From Saccopteryx bilineata (taxonomy: Eukaryota; Chordata; Mammalia; Chiroptera; Emballonuridae), in NCBI RefSeq assembly GCF_036850765.1, contig NC_089498.1, forward strand, positions 56,285,795-56,349,794: a DNA stretch of 64,000 nt. Direction: 5' to 3'. The notes below the pieces were generated by a model. It saw only the letters and a program-made list of their open reading frames with translations. It did not search any database and was not told the DNA's origin. Position numbers and translations under genes: made by a program. This document shows, piece after piece, positions 11,705-23,327 of this stretch. Positions within the stretch are counted from its first letter, which is position 1, and each line of letters starts with the position of its first letter.

Positions 11705-13305
11705 ATTTTTTCTTTTCTTTTTAATTTTTATTAATTTTAATTTATTATGTTTACATGGATTCAAATGTCCCACTGAATATAACATCCTCACCCTTACCTC
11801 CGTGTCCCTATTTATACCCCCTTAGCCCCCCTCAGGGATTTGCTCTCCTGTTATCTGTATCTATGTGTTATGTGTATATAGTTTCATTAATCCCTTCATC
11901 TTCTCTGATCCCATCCCTTCATCCCCCTTCTCTCTGACAGCAGTCCCTCTGGTCCCTGTGACCCTAACTCTGCCTCTATTCCATTCCACAGGTCACTTTG
12001 TTCATTAGATTCCACATATAAGTGAGATCATATGATATTTGTCTTTCTCTGCCTGGTTTATTTCAATTAGCATAATAATCTCCAGGTCCACTCATGCTGT
12101 TGCAAAAGGTAAGACTTCCTTCCTTTTCACAGCTGCTTAATATTCCATTTTGTATATTTTCCACTGCTTTTTTTTTTTTTTCCCTTTATAATTTTATTTT
12201 AATGGGGTGACATCAATAAATCAGGATACATATATTCAAAGATGACAAGTCCAGGTTATCTTGTCGTTCAATTATGTTGCATACCCACCACCCAAAGTCA
12301 GATTGTCCTCTGTCACCCTCTATCTTGTTTTCTTTGTGCCCCTCCCACCCCCTATCCCTCTCCCATTCCCCCCTCCCCCCCGTAACCACCACACTCTTAT
12401 CAATGTCTCTTAGCTTCACTATTATGTCCCACCTACGTATGGAATAATACAGTTCCTGTTTTTTTCTGATTTACTTATTTCGCTTCGTATCATGTTATCA
12501 AGATCCCACCATTTTGCTGTAAATGTTCCGATGTCATCATTTCTTATGGCTGAGTAGTATTCCATAGTGTATATGTGCCACATCTTCTTTATCCAGTCAT
12601 CTATTGATGGGCTTTTTGGTTGTTTCCATGTCCTGGCCACTGTGAACAATGCTGCAATAAACATGGGGCTGCATGTGTCTTTACGTATCAATGTTTCTGA
12701 GTTTTGGGGATATATACCCAGTAGAGGGATTGCTGGGTCATAAGGTAGTTCTATTTTCAGTTTTTTGAGGAACCACCATACTTTCTTCCATAATGGTTGT
12801 ACTACTTTACATTCCCACCAACAGTGTATGAGGGTTCCTTTTTCTCCACAGCCTCTCCAACATTTGCTATTACCTGACTTGCTAATAACAGCTAATCGAA
12901 CAGGTTTTCCACTGCTTTTTAATCCACTCGTTCACTGATGGACACCTGGGCTGTTTCCAGATCTTGGCTATTGTAAACAATGCTGCAATAAATATGGAAG
13001 TGCATAACTTCTTTTGAATCAATGATTTGGAATTCTTAGGATGCATTTCTAAAAGTGGGATAGGTGGGTCAAAAAGCAGTTCCATTTGTAATTTTTTGAG
13101 GAATCTCCATACTGTTTTCCACAGTGGCTGCACCAGTCTGCATTCCCATCAGCAGTGCAGGAGGGTTCCCTTTTCTCCACACTCTCACCCAGCACTTATT
13201 GTGTGTTGTTTTGTTAATGAGTGTCATTCTGACAGGTGTGAGGTGATATCTCCTTGTGGTTTTAATTTGTATTTCTCTGATGATTAGTGATGTTGATCAT
13301 TTTTT
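11705..13305 (-). mobile_element. L1 3' end, host of a nested L1
   Basis: A minus-strand, 5'-truncated L1. The 3' untranslated region lies at 11705-12000 and the ORF2 C-terminus runs up to 12156, then a younger L1 interrupts it, and ORF2 resumes at 12921-13305 ([18 protein letters not shown] wording, end of ORF2 including the Cys-rich region). The ORF2 parts carry stops and shifts. Confidence 0.85.
12173..12904 (-). mobile_element. Younger 5'-truncated L1 inserted in an older L1
   Basis: On the minus strand the T-run at 12171-12182 is the A tail, followed by 3' untranslated region with a pyrimidine-rich tract (12300-12385), and the last part of ORF2 to 12904. A 16-bp direct repeat TTTTCCACTGCTTTTT at 12157-12172 and 12905-12920 marks the target site, inside the older L1. 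The 3' wording matches the lineage of the full-length minus-strand L1 at 58-64 kb. Confidence 0.93.
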
Positions 13306-14057
13306 AATATAAACACTGTCTCCAAAATTTTGGATTTGCACAATATACAAATATCATGGTAGTAATAATGTCTTTGTAAAATAGTATCTAGAAAAAAGCT
13401 TGGGGTAATGTAATTTTTTAATTTTTCTTTTAAAAACTGTCATATCTATATATTTTGATGAATCTATATATGTAATTGACTTAAACATGTAAAAGTGTAT
13501 ATCTAAATGCCAGAGGAGTAAATATATTTTAGGTACCTTATTTAAAGGTAATGGGGGAAAAGTCATCATTTATATACCATGCATACTAATAAAAATTTAT
13601 ATCTGATGTATAAACTTATTCAGTCTAATTTTATCATTCAGTTGTCATGACAAAAGCACTTTGCCTAACGGGATCATTTAGAAAAAAACATCTAATTTTA
13701 ACACAAGTTGTTGTTCAATGATATAGAGCAGACATTATACCTCTGTTTTGTATTACTTTTAAGTTAAGTATTATTTAAGTCTATTTGCATCATAGCTGCC
13801 TAACTCAAAGAAGAATAGGATTAAAACCAAATTATATATGGCATTAAAGTTTTCTTAGTTTTAAATATCATGTGAAAATTTACATTTTTAACTGAAGTGA
13901 AAGCATTAAGTATTTCCAGAAACAAGTTTTGTTTAAATTAAATACTTTAATTAGTTAAAAATTCTATATATATCTATTTAGTGAAAAATATTTTGCTTTT
14001 ATACATTTATAGATTAGAGTTGAAATTGAGTATAAATAAAATCTTTAAAAGGATATA
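13306..14057. other. AT-rich sequence, nothing recognised
   Basis: No recognisable feature; AT-rich with short chance frames. Confidence 0.55.
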
Positions 14058-14509
14058 TTTTTTCCAACACCATTTATTAGAGACTGTCTTTACTCCATTG
14101 TATACTTTTGACTCTTTCTGGAGTGAAAATAAACTAGGCATAGAAAAACAAATTATATGCTCTCACTTATATGTGGAATCTAATGATCACAATAAACTGA
14201 AGAACTAAATAGAAGCAGAGGAAGGGTTACAGGGAGCAGATGGACAGCTGTCAGAGGGAAGTGAGAAGAGGAGATCAAAGAAGGTGAAGAGATTAGCCAA
14301 ATTATATATATATAACACAGATGCAGAAAACAAGGTAGCAAGTCCCAGAGGGAAAGGTGGGATGAAGGTAGGGGGACAAGGGGGTGAAATGAGAACAAAA
14401 AGACTCTGCATGGAGCATGGAGGGCACGATGTTGGGGGAATTGAGGGTGTTATATTGAGTGGGATACTTGAAACCATGTCAACACAATACATTAAAAATA
14501 AAGTTAGCC
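14058..14509 (+). mobile_element. Short L1 with 5' inversion
   Basis: About 14058-14127 reads as L1 ORF2 in antisense (CCAACACCATTTATTAGAG, the region around the SLFNKWCW segment). From about 14140 the strand switches, and an L1 3' untranslated region runs in the plus sense (ATATGCTCTCACTTATATG) to an A-rich tail near 14500. This head-inverted structure is what twin priming during L1 insertion produces. Confidence 0.75.
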
Positions 14510-14879
14510 TGCCTTACCAGGCAGTGGCACAGTGGATAGAGCTCTAGACTGGGATGCAGAGGACCCAGGTTCAAAACCTTGTGGGAGCCAGCATGAGTGT
14601 GGGCTCCTCTGGCTTGAGCACGAGCTCACCAATTTGAATGCAGGTCGCTGGCTTGAGCATGAGATCACAGACATGACTTCCCGGTCACTGATTTGAGCCC
14701 AAAGTTCTCTGGCTTGAGAAGGGGTCACTCACTCTGCTGTAACCCCCTAGTCAAGACACATATGAAAAAGCAATCATTGAACTAAGGAGCTGCAACAAAG
14801 AATTGATGCTTCTCATCTCTCTCCCTTCCTGTCTGTCACATACACAAAATAAATAAACAAACAAACAAACAAACAAATA
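14510..14879 (+). mobile_element. Family C SINE
   Basis: Plus-strand copy: tRNA-like head (ACCAGGCAGTGGCACAGTGG), a run of GGCTTGAGC-type repeats in the body, and an AAAC/AAAT-rich tail. A 13-bp direct repeat AATAAAGTTAGCC lies at 14497-14509 and 14880-14892. It inserted in the tail of the inverted L1. Confidence 0.92.
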
Positions 14880-14892
14880 AATAAAGTTAGCC

Positions 14893-15045
14893 AAAACTGT
14901 AGTGATGCGGTGGATAAAGCGACGACCTTGTTGCCTGGTCAAGGCACATAAAAGAGTTGATGCTATCTGCTCCTCTCCCGTTTTCTCTCTCTCTCCTCTC
15001 TAAAATGAACAAATATAAAAACAAATAAATAAAATTTAAAAAAAT
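14893..15045 (+). mobile_element. Family B SINE, internally shortened
   Basis: A short plus-strand copy (head GTAGTGATGCGGTGGATAAA) with its B-box region deleted; the text jumps from the A-box side to TTGCCTGGTCAAGGCACATA. It ends in an A/T-rich tail and directly follows the right target duplication of the neighbouring family C SINE. Confidence 0.8.
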
Positions 15046-16422
15046 ATAAAAAACATATATTAGTTTACATATTTTACCACAAAAAAGTCATCCTTCAGCC
15101 AAAAGTCTTTTTGTTAATGTAACATCTCTATATTTTTCAACTGCAGGTTTTGCTTAATTTTTATATTTTCCCATGAAAATGAATAAATTTATTCTTGACT
15201 GACTTTTTGTTGTTGTTATTTTTTCTTCTGAGTTGACAGTATTGATTGTTAGGTTTATTATTGCACATGGCTGGTGCTGCCTTGTGAAAGAAAAGCACAG
15301 GCTTTTAAATGATTTCCAGGTCATGCCTTATTACCAACAGAATTGATTGATGACTACCACATTATGAAGCATGCATTTCTTTACCATTTTCTTTATTTTC
15401 CTGATGCCGAGTCCTCTTGGTTTGCAACCAGTCTAGAAGGTAATATAATACAAATGAATAGGAAAAATCAGTAAGAAAAAAATCCTTAGTGTTACAGATA
15501 GAACCTCAAAGAGTGACTAATATGCCTTTCATTCTACAGCATGAAGATCTCAAATTTATAAATATTTTAGCTGAGGTTGCATTCTGGGAATAGCCTCAGG
15601 CTCATAGTAGAATAATTTTATATATAGAAAAATAGTTTGTACTTTATAATAAAATTGTGCAAATTTGAAACATTAGTCTAAAATTTAACCAATTAGGACA
15701 ATTTTTAGTAAAACTTGGAATCTAATTCTAGTATCTAAAATTCGCTTGGCCAGCAGAAAGAATGCCTGGGAACTAATGTGTTGGAAAACTAGATTTTAAC
15801 CAGCTTTTCTGACCCTCACAACATAGGAGAACCCATTATACTACATTTTTCTCTTTTTAAAACAAGATTAAGTGGTGTTAGATTATAGTACCAGCCTATG
15901 CAATAACAGTAAAGCATGCCAGACCTTATTCGGGCCATAAAAGGACACATGATCCATTGAAAATACTTTTAAGAAGTGAATAATCATGCTTTAAAGAATG
16001 TCACCTAAACAATGAACTATTTCTAATACCCCAGAACTATTCTTCAATATCCTTGAAAATTTTATAAAAATGGTACTTCCACCATTTATATCTTATTTAC
16101 AATTATACTTTCTAAAGTTTTATAACTTCTTAATATTAGAGATGTCTGATCCCCCCTTTTTTTCTAGTGGTGAGGAGACACATTCATCTCTTGTATTCAA
16201 TACTTTCATAAACTTTCTCCCAGTTCTCGGATAGTTAATCCTGTTCCTAAAACACGTCTTAGAGGTTTCTAGTCTCAGTATTTCTGGCAATGCAGTCCAT
16301 GTAGAATTTACGGCACTCCCAGATAGCCACAGAGCCTCAACTATTAGCTCTTTACAGTTCTCTCCAAATCCTAACAATCATTCATCTACTTCTGTCCTGA
16401 AATTCAAAGTACATTACAAAGT
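15046..16422. other. Nothing recognised
   Basis: About 1.4 kb of AT-rich sequence without a recognisable repeat, exon or RNA gene. Confidence 0.55.
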
Positions 16423-16430
16423 GCTTAATG

Positions 16431-16727
16431 CAGTGGTCCCCAACCTTTTTTGGGCCACGGACTGGTTTAATGTCAGAAAATATTTTCATGGACTGACCTT
16501 TAGGGTGGGACAGATAAATGTATCACATGACTGAGACAAGCATCAAGAGTGAGTCTTAGACAGATGTAACAGAGGGAATCTGGTCATTTAAAAAAAATAA
16601 AACATCGTTCAGACTTAAATATAAATAAAACGGAAATAATTTAAGTTATTTATTCTTTCTCTGAAGACTGGTACCAAATGGCCCACAGACCGGTACCAGT
16701 CCACAGCCTGGGGGTTGGGGACCACTG
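16431..16727. mobile_element. Non-autonomous hAT transposon (MITE)
   Basis: A 297-bp element with clear terminal inverted repeats: CAGTGGTCCCCAACC at 16431-16445 and GGTTGGGGACCACTG at 16713-16727. An 8-bp direct repeat (GCTTAATG at 16423-16430, GCTTAATA at 16728-16735, one mismatch) flanks it, the size made by hAT transposases. The inside has no coding capacity. It resembles from memory non-autonomous hAT families found in bats. Confidence 0.95.
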
Positions 16728-16735
16728 GCTTAATA

Positions 16736-17160
16736 GACAGCTTTAACTATAAAGTTTTTTTTTTGCCAAAAACTCAAATTTAAATTTTCCAAACCAAATT
16801 TTTCTTTTATTGCAACTTGTTTACTATCCCCACATTTCATATTTCTTTTAAGGTTGTACCTTTATCATATGTAAAAATATATACACAAATTAATTCTATC
16901 ATCTTTTATATTTGACTGGTATTTGGATTATTACAATTCTATACATCTTTTCACTCTGCTTTTGAATCCAGCTGCAATCACCATGTTTCAGAATCTCACT
17001 CACATTCTGAAATGACAGCACTATTTTGCACTGGATTTCCCTAAACCAGAATTTCTCTTCAAACCAAGCAATAAGGGCCAAAATAATTATATTAGGTAAT
17101 ACCAGCTCCATATTAGTAATTCTGAAATTTAATGCTCTCTGACACTGAAATTAACTCTCA
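16736..17160. other. Nothing recognised
   Basis: AT-rich sequence between two hAT-type elements; no feature recognised. Confidence 0.5.
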
Positions 17161-17169
17161 ATTTCCAAC

Positions 17170-17466
17170 CTAGTAGTTCAACAATTTTCAACCATTTTCA
17201 TCTCATGACACATATTAGCTAATTATTACAATTCTGTGGCAAATCAAAAGAATGTATTTTTGCCGATCTGTCAAGAAAAAAGGTATAATTTTGATACATT
17301 CACAATGGATGGCTATTGCTGTGTTTGTTGTTGTCATGTTTTTATTTAACAGTCTAAGAGAAAATAGGTCAGTGCCCCTCACTAAATAGTCAAGTATTGC
17401 ATGCTTCAAAAATTCTTGCAGCACACCAGTGTGCTGCGTGTTGTACACTTTGGAAATTGCTGCACT
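17170..17466. mobile_element. Second hAT-like MITE, degraded
   Basis: The left end (TAGTTCAACAATTTTCAACC) and, on the opposite strand, the right end (GTGCAGCAATTTCCAAAGTG) are similar degenerate hAT-type termini. An inner AGCACACCAGTGTGCTGCG palindrome near the right end echoes the GCACACCAGGGTGC-type subterminal wording of the hAT remnant near 8.1 kb. No clear 8-bp target duplication could be assigned. No coding capacity. Confidence 0.55.
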
Positions 17467-17679
17467 AACCTATAATTCTGTATCCAGTGAAATATGTATA
17501 GGAAAAACAAAGTGAAGGAGAAATAAAAATTTTCTCAAACAGAATTTAAGGAAAATTTTCACCAGTAGACATGAATAGAAGAAATGTTAAAAGGAGTACT
17601 TCAGAAAAAAAGGAAAATGATATAGGTCAGAAATTAGGAACTACAAAGAGAAAGAAGAGCATTAAGAATAAATATGTGG

Positions 17680-17881
17680 CCTGACCTGTGGTGGTGCAGT
17701 GGATAAAGCGTCGACGTGGAAATGCTGAGGTCGCCGGTTCGAAACCCTGGGCTTGCCTGGTCAAGGCACATATGGGAGTTGATTCTTTCAGCTCCTCCCC
17801 CCTTCTCTCTCTCTGTCTCTCCCTCCTTTCTGTCTCTCTCTCTCCCTCTCTCTCCTCTCTAAAAAATGAAAAAAAAAAAAA
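17680..17881 (+). mobile_element. Family B SINE
   Basis: Complete plus-strand copy starting CCTGACCTGTGGTGGTGCAG with a B-box-like GCCGGTTCGAAACCC, then a CT-rich stretch and an A tail. Flanked by a 16-bp direct repeat AAGAATAAATATGTGG at 17664-17679 and 17882-17897; the right copy also serves as the left flank of the next SINE. Confidence 0.95.
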
Positions 17882-17897
17882 AAGAATAAATATGTGG

Positions 17898-18293
17898 CTT
17901 GACCAGGTGGTGACACAGTGGATAGAGCATCAAGCTGGGACACAGAGGACCCAGGTTCAAAAACCCTAGGTCACTGGCTTGAGCACAGGATCTTTTCACT
18001 TGAGCAAGGGCTCACCAGCTTGAGTGCAGGGTTGCTGGATTGATTTAAAAGGTCACTGGTATGAAGCCCAAGATTGCTGGCTTGAGCCCAGGGTCACTGG
18101 TTTGAGCAAGGGGTCACTCGCTCTACTGTAGCCCACTAGTTAAGGCACATATGAGAAAGCAATTAAGGAATAACCAAGGGGTCACAACAAAAAATTGATG
18201 CTTCTCATCTCTCTTCCTTCCTGCTTATCTGTCCTTATCTGTCCCTCTCACTGACTTTCTCTCTCTCTCTGTCAAAAAGAAAGAAAGAAAAAA
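17898..18293 (+). mobile_element. Family C SINE, same target site as its neighbour
   Basis: Complete plus-strand copy (head TTGACCAGGTGGTGACACAG) with GGCTTGAG repeats and an A-rich tail. Its flanks are AAGAATAAATATGTGG at 17882-17897 and AAGAATAAATATGTG at 18294-18308. Confidence 0.95.
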
Positions 18294-18905
18294 AAGAATA
18301 AATATGTGAGAAAACAATAAAATTTATATTCTTACTTGATCAAACAGAAACTAGCTTGTTTAAAATTATAGCAACAATGAATTTGGTGATTATATCTTAT
18401 GAACAAGTGAAAACTAGGACAGCAATAATAAAGGAATAGGGAGACCATACTTTGTTGTAGGTGTGTGCGCTACCTGTGAAATGGTACAGTATTATTTAAA
18501 AGTAGAACAATATTAGTTATAAATATATATTGAATACTCTAAAGCAACCACAAAAATTTATTAAGGTTTAATGTATATGCTAACGAAAGAATAAATAGAA
18601 GATATAAAATGCTTAATTAAAACCACAGAAGGCAGAAAGTGAAATCAAAAATAGGAAGAAAGAACATGGGCAATGAATAAACAACAGTAACAAAAATGAA
18701 AGATGTTAATCCAAATATATCAATAATCACTTTAAAGTCAATGGACTCAATGTACCTTACCCCCCCCCAAATAAACAACATACTACAAGATTGGAACAAA
18801 AAGAAGATTCAACTGTATGTTGTTTATAAGAAACTTATTTTAAATATAAAGACACATACATTAAGAATAAAATGATTCAGAAAAGTAAATTAATCAAAAG
18901 AAAGA

Positions 18906-19118
18906 TTTATGTGCTTAAATTTACTTAATTTGGACTGAGATTGCCTGGGTATTTTAGTGCTCTAGTGGCCTGGTGTTACCCACTCGGTTGTCATCTTTAG
19001 ACATCTAATTGCTTTTGATGGTTAAAAAATACTTTACCCACATATTCAATTAGCTAGACTCATCAGCTCAGAGCCTTCTCTGTCATACATCTCTAGCATT
19101 GATAATCTAGATTTCTTT
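18906..19118. other. Nothing recognised
   Basis: A short stretch between an old L1 and a SINE; no feature recognised. Confidence 0.5.
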
Positions 19119-19133
19119 GGAATCATATTTTTC

Positions 19134-19508
19134 TTTTTTTTTTCTTTTTTGACAGACAGAGAGAGAGAGAGAGAGAGAGAGAAAGGGACAGATAGGGACA
19201 GACAGACAGAAAGAGAGAGAGATGAGAAGTATCAATTCTTCCTTGCCGGACCTTATTTGTTCATTGATTGCTTTCTCACATGTGCCCAAGTGGGTACTCC
19301 AGCAGAGCCAGTGACCTCTGCTCAAGTCTGCATCCATGAGGTCTTATCTATGACCCCATGCACAAGCCAGCGACCCTGCACTCAAGCTGATGAGCCCGCA
19401 CTGAAGCCAGATGAGCCTGCTCTCAAGCCAGCAACCTTGGGGTTTTGAACCTGGCTCCTATGCATTTCAGTCCAACCCTCTATTCACTGTGCCGCCAACT
19501 AGTCAGGC
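19134..19508 (-). mobile_element. Family C SINE
   Basis: Minus-strand copy with T-rich tail, a GA-rich block (19153-19225) and head ending at 19508. Imperfect direct repeats (AATCATATTTTTC near 19121-19133 and AAGCATAATTTTC near 19511-19523) flank it. Confidence 0.88.
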
Positions 19509-19559
19509 AGAAGCATAATTTTCAAAGGGTCCTAAATTGATTGTGTTTATTATCAAGTC

Positions 19560-19680
19560 TCTGTTTTAGGAAGTTATGGTCAGAGGGAATAGGTAATTTA
19601 ATGTCTCAAAACTAGAAACTAAAAGATAGAATTAAACTTAGATATCTGGTTCTAAAGCCTTTGATCTTAGATCTCAATAT
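19560..19680 (+). repeat. Possible MIR fragment
   Basis: The wording GGTAATTTAATGTCTCAAAA, then CTAGAAACTAAAAGATAGAATT and TATCTGGTTCTAAAGCC follows the central order of the MIR SINE (a 'no. of bases removed from the lower-copy ... remaining tract' type match by memory). The match is weak and short. Confidence 0.35.
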
Positions 19681-19710
19681 AAGGAGAATGCATCAATGTA
19701 AAATTCAGAC

Positions 19711-20098
19711 CTTTTTTTTTTTTTTGAGAGAGAAAGAGAGAGAGGAACAGACAGGAAGCGAGGGTGATGAGAAGCATCAATTCTTTGTTGCAGAACTTCA
19801 GTTGTTTATTGATTGCTTTCCCATATATGCCTTGACCGGGAGGCTCCAGCTGAACCCAGTGACCCCTTTCTCAAGCCAGCAACCTTGAGCTCAAGCCAGC
19901 GACCTTGGGCTTCAAGCCAGCAACCATTGGGCTCAAGCCAGTGACCATGGGATCATGTCTATAATCCATGCTTAAACCAGTGACCCCATGCTCAATCTGT
20001 TGAGCCCGTGTATAAGTCAGCAACCTTGAGATTTTGAAACTGGGTCCTCTGTGTCCCAGGCTGACATTTTATTCAGTGTGCCACAGTGTGATCAGGCC
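19711..20098 (-). mobile_element. Family C SINE
   Basis: Minus-strand copy: T-run at 19711-19724, GA-rich block, a body of AAGCCAGCAACCTTG-type repeats and the head ending GTGATCAGGCC at 20098. It lies only about 200 bp from another copy of the same family and orientation. Confidence 0.9.
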
Positions 20099-20316
20099 TC
20101 ACAAAATTGTATTCTATATAAATAAATCAAATTCCTTAAGGTATTAATGATGTATATCTCCAGTGAACTATAATCTTTCATTATTATAATTCAACAGGTA
20201 AATATTTTTATTTTATGAATTCAGATCAGAAGTTAATTAACATTTGTTACTTATAGATTCAGTTTTCTCATATGTCACTGTTCAATTGACCTGCCCTTTT
20301 AAAGACCCCAAATTTT
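20099..20316. other. Nothing recognised
   Basis: AT-rich stretch without a recognised feature. Confidence 0.5.
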
Positions 20317-22058
20317 AAATAAATCTGATGATTTTTGTTCTATATATTTTTTTAAAAAATGGCATTGAGATTTTGATGAGGATTGTGTTAAATTTGTATT
20401 TGCTTTGGGTAATATGGCCCTTTTATTTATGTTGGTTCTCCCTTCCAATCCAAGAACACAAAATATATTTTCATTTCATTATGTCTTTTTCAGTGTCCTT
20501 TAATGCTTTGTAGTGTTCAGTATATAGGCCTTTCACATCTTTTGTTAAGTTTATTGCTAGGTATTTTATTCCTTTGCTAGCAATTGCAAAACAAAAGACC
20601 CCAAATAAACAAAGCAATCCTGAGAGAAAAGGACAAACCTGTAAGTTTCATATAAACTGAGTTCAAATTATACTACAGAGCTATAACAATAAAAATAGCA
20701 TGATATTAGCAGAAAAACAGATGCACAGACTAATGAAATAAAATTGAGAGCCTAGAAATAAAGTCACATATAAATGTGCAAATAAATTTTGACAAAGAAG
20801 CCAAAAACAAATACTGAAGAAAAAAAAAAAAACCTCTTCAATAAATGGTGCTGAGAAAATTGGAAAGTCACATGCAAAGGAAAGAAACTAGATTATAGTT
20901 TATTCTCATGTACGAAAATGAATTTGAAATATGTCAAAAACCTAAATATAATATCTGAAAAAATAAGTTGCGTAGATGCAAACAAAAGTACTAAACTTGT
21001 AGACCTTGGTCATAGAGAACATTTTATAAAGACAAGGGAAATAAAAACAGAAATAAATGAATGGGAATGTATCAAAGTAAAGAGCTTCTGTATAGCAAAG
21101 GAAACCACCAACAGAACCAAATGGCAACCAACTGAATGTTGACTTGCAAACAACAGCTTAGACAAGAGGTTAATATCCAAAATATATTAAAAAAATTATG
21201 CAAATCAAAACAAACAATACAATTTAAAAAATGAACAAAAGACCTGAAAGACAGCTCTCCCAAGGAGACATACAAATGGCCAAGTGATATATTAAAAAAT
21301 GCTTAACTTCACTAGCTATTAGAAAAATGCAAATTGAAACTACAATGGGTGACCACCTCACACCTGTTAGATGGGCTATTATCAACAAGACAGGTAATAA
21401 CAAGGGTTGAAGAGGTTGTAGAGAAAAAATGAACCCTCGTTTCCTGCTGATGGGAATATAAACTGGTATAGCCACTACAGAGTAATATATGGCCATTCCT
21501 CAAAAATTAAGAATATAGTTACCAGATGACCTAGCAACCCATCTCCTTGGTATCTGCCAGAAAAACTCAAAAACATTTATTTACACAAATATATGCTCCC
21601 ATATGTTTATTACAGCATTATTCACAGTGGCCAAGACATGGAGAAAAAATGACCTTTGATAGAGGATTGGATAAAGAAAATGTGGTACATATATACAATG
21701 AAGTACTGCTCAGCCATAGAAAAGATTAAATACTGCGATTCACTATAACATAGATGGACCTTGAGGATATTATGCTATGTGAAAAAGTCAGTCTGCAAAA
21801 GCTAAGAGCCATATGGTTTCATTTATATGTGGAATATAAAACTGAAACTCACAGACACAGACAATAGTGTGGTGGTTATAAGAGGGAAGGAATGGGGAGG
21901 TCATAAAAGATAAAGAAGCTAGGTACTTAATGACAGAAGATGATTTGACTTTGGGTGGTGGGCACAGAATGTAATATGCAGATGATGTATTATAAAATTG
22001 TACCCTTGTAAATTATATAATCCTATTAACCAGTGTCACTCTAATAAATTCAATTTAA
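20317..22058 (+). mobile_element. L1 with 5' inversion (twin priming)
   Basis: Segment 20317-20589 is L1 ORF2 in antisense. At about 20590 the direction switches, and the adjacent downstream part of ORF2 follows in the plus sense (20590-21730), then the 3' untranslated region to the A-rich tail at 22050-22058. Imperfect direct repeats (AAAGACCCCAAATTTT at 20301-20316; AAAGACCATAAATTC at 22059-22073) flank the whole. ORF2 contains many stops and shifts. Confidence 0.88.
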
Positions 22059-22073
22059 AAAAGACCATAAATT

Positions 22074-22887
22074 CAACTGATGATGAAGCTCTCTTTTTGT
22101 CAAAAACAAAAAATATTTTCTAAATAATCAGGGGGAATATAATCCTCAGGAAAATAGATTAACATTTTAAAAATTAGGAATTTTGCTAAATTGTCAAGAT
22201 AAGATGCCACAATTACTTGAAAAAGAATAAAAAGTATATACAAATACTATGTATTTTCCAAGTTTCATGTATCTTTATAAAATCTTAAATTGCTATAGAT
22301 TATACAGGTAATCTAAACAGTAATTCTAAGAAAATTATTTTTGGTTACAGTCTTGATTTTTGCCTAGTGAGTAATTCAACAATGCATGTAGAAGATTACA
22401 CGATAAATGTATTGACCTAGGTTCAAGACCTTTACTGCTACCCATCTTAAACATTCATAAATCCATATTCTAGATAGGCAGCAAATAATCTACCTTTAAT
22501 TATAATCCTATTAAAGTCATTGTTTCTAGTTGAAAGCTTTATTTTTTCTTGTGTTATAAATAACTGGTTTCAAAAAATCAAAACTGACATTTCTATTTGC
22601 TGTATTTATTTCTTTATGTGTTCAATTATGCATGGTGACTTAGCTGTCATAAGATGATTTATTATGATAAGGTATCACTAGGAGGCTGGGCTATGATTGT
22701 AACACTGTAATGCTTAGTTTAGTGTACTTTTATATTCATGTATTCTTAAAATAGGCACAAATTAATTTATGCCAATATGATACTTAAAAAGAAAATCTAA
22801 TTTTGAGTACACAGAGACACATACACACACAAGCTACAAAAATTAGGTATCTTCTTTCATTCAATCCTAAATGGGGACGTCATTGTA
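22074..22887. other. AT-rich sequence, nothing recognised
   Basis: No recognisable feature. A short CA run lies near 22820. Confidence 0.55.
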
Positions 22888-23312
22888 ATAAAAACCCTTT
22901 CCAGAATAACCACATTTCTGATTTAGCTTGTCAGGCTTAACAAATTTGGTGCCAAATTTCTTTTAAGTGCTTACTTCTGTTGCTACTCCACTTAAGGTAT
23001 CTGACTATTTGAAATTTACTCAGAAAGAATGCAGGATAAGTTTGTAAAGAAAATTTACAAACTTAATACAGTGCCTTAATGAGCTACAATTTGTTACATG
23101 TTTATTGAATATGGTCTTACTTTCACCAGTGGCAAAAATTAAGCATGATTTCTAATACATACGGATCATAATGATCAAGATTTTGCTTTTCCACAAATAA
23201 AACTGTTTGTAAACTAATATTTTATATTTAAAACTTTCATTTCTACATATGTACTTACTTTAGACGACTCCCAACATATTAAACACATACTTGACTTATG
23301 ATACCTTATATA
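22888..23312 (+). repeat. Left arm of a large inverted repeat
   Basis: This segment reappears in reverse complement at 25670-26512, interrupted there by a SINE. Long matched stretches include GTTGCTACTCCACTTAAGGT and TTTGCTTTTCCACAAATAAA. By eye the arms agree at roughly nine bases in ten, with one block replaced (right arm has about 35 extra bases around 26305-26340). The arm is not a repeat family I recognise. Confidence 0.9.
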
Positions 23313-23327
23313 TCAACAAAATATTTA

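Larger units (their letters stand above)
17470..18905 (+). mobile_element. Old L1: ORF1 end, inter-ORF region and ORF2 start
   Basis: Plus-strand remnant. The end of ORF1 lies at about 17475-17660 (AGAAATGTTAAAAGGAGTAC followed by TTCAGAAAAAAAGGAAAATG). Two SINEs interrupt at 17664-18308. The inter-ORF region follows (about 18310-18690) and the first part of the ORF2 endonuclease frame (about 18690-18905, including the 'CCL-QETH'-like region in decayed form). Wording matches old L1M-type elements; many stops and indels. Confidence 0.7.
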
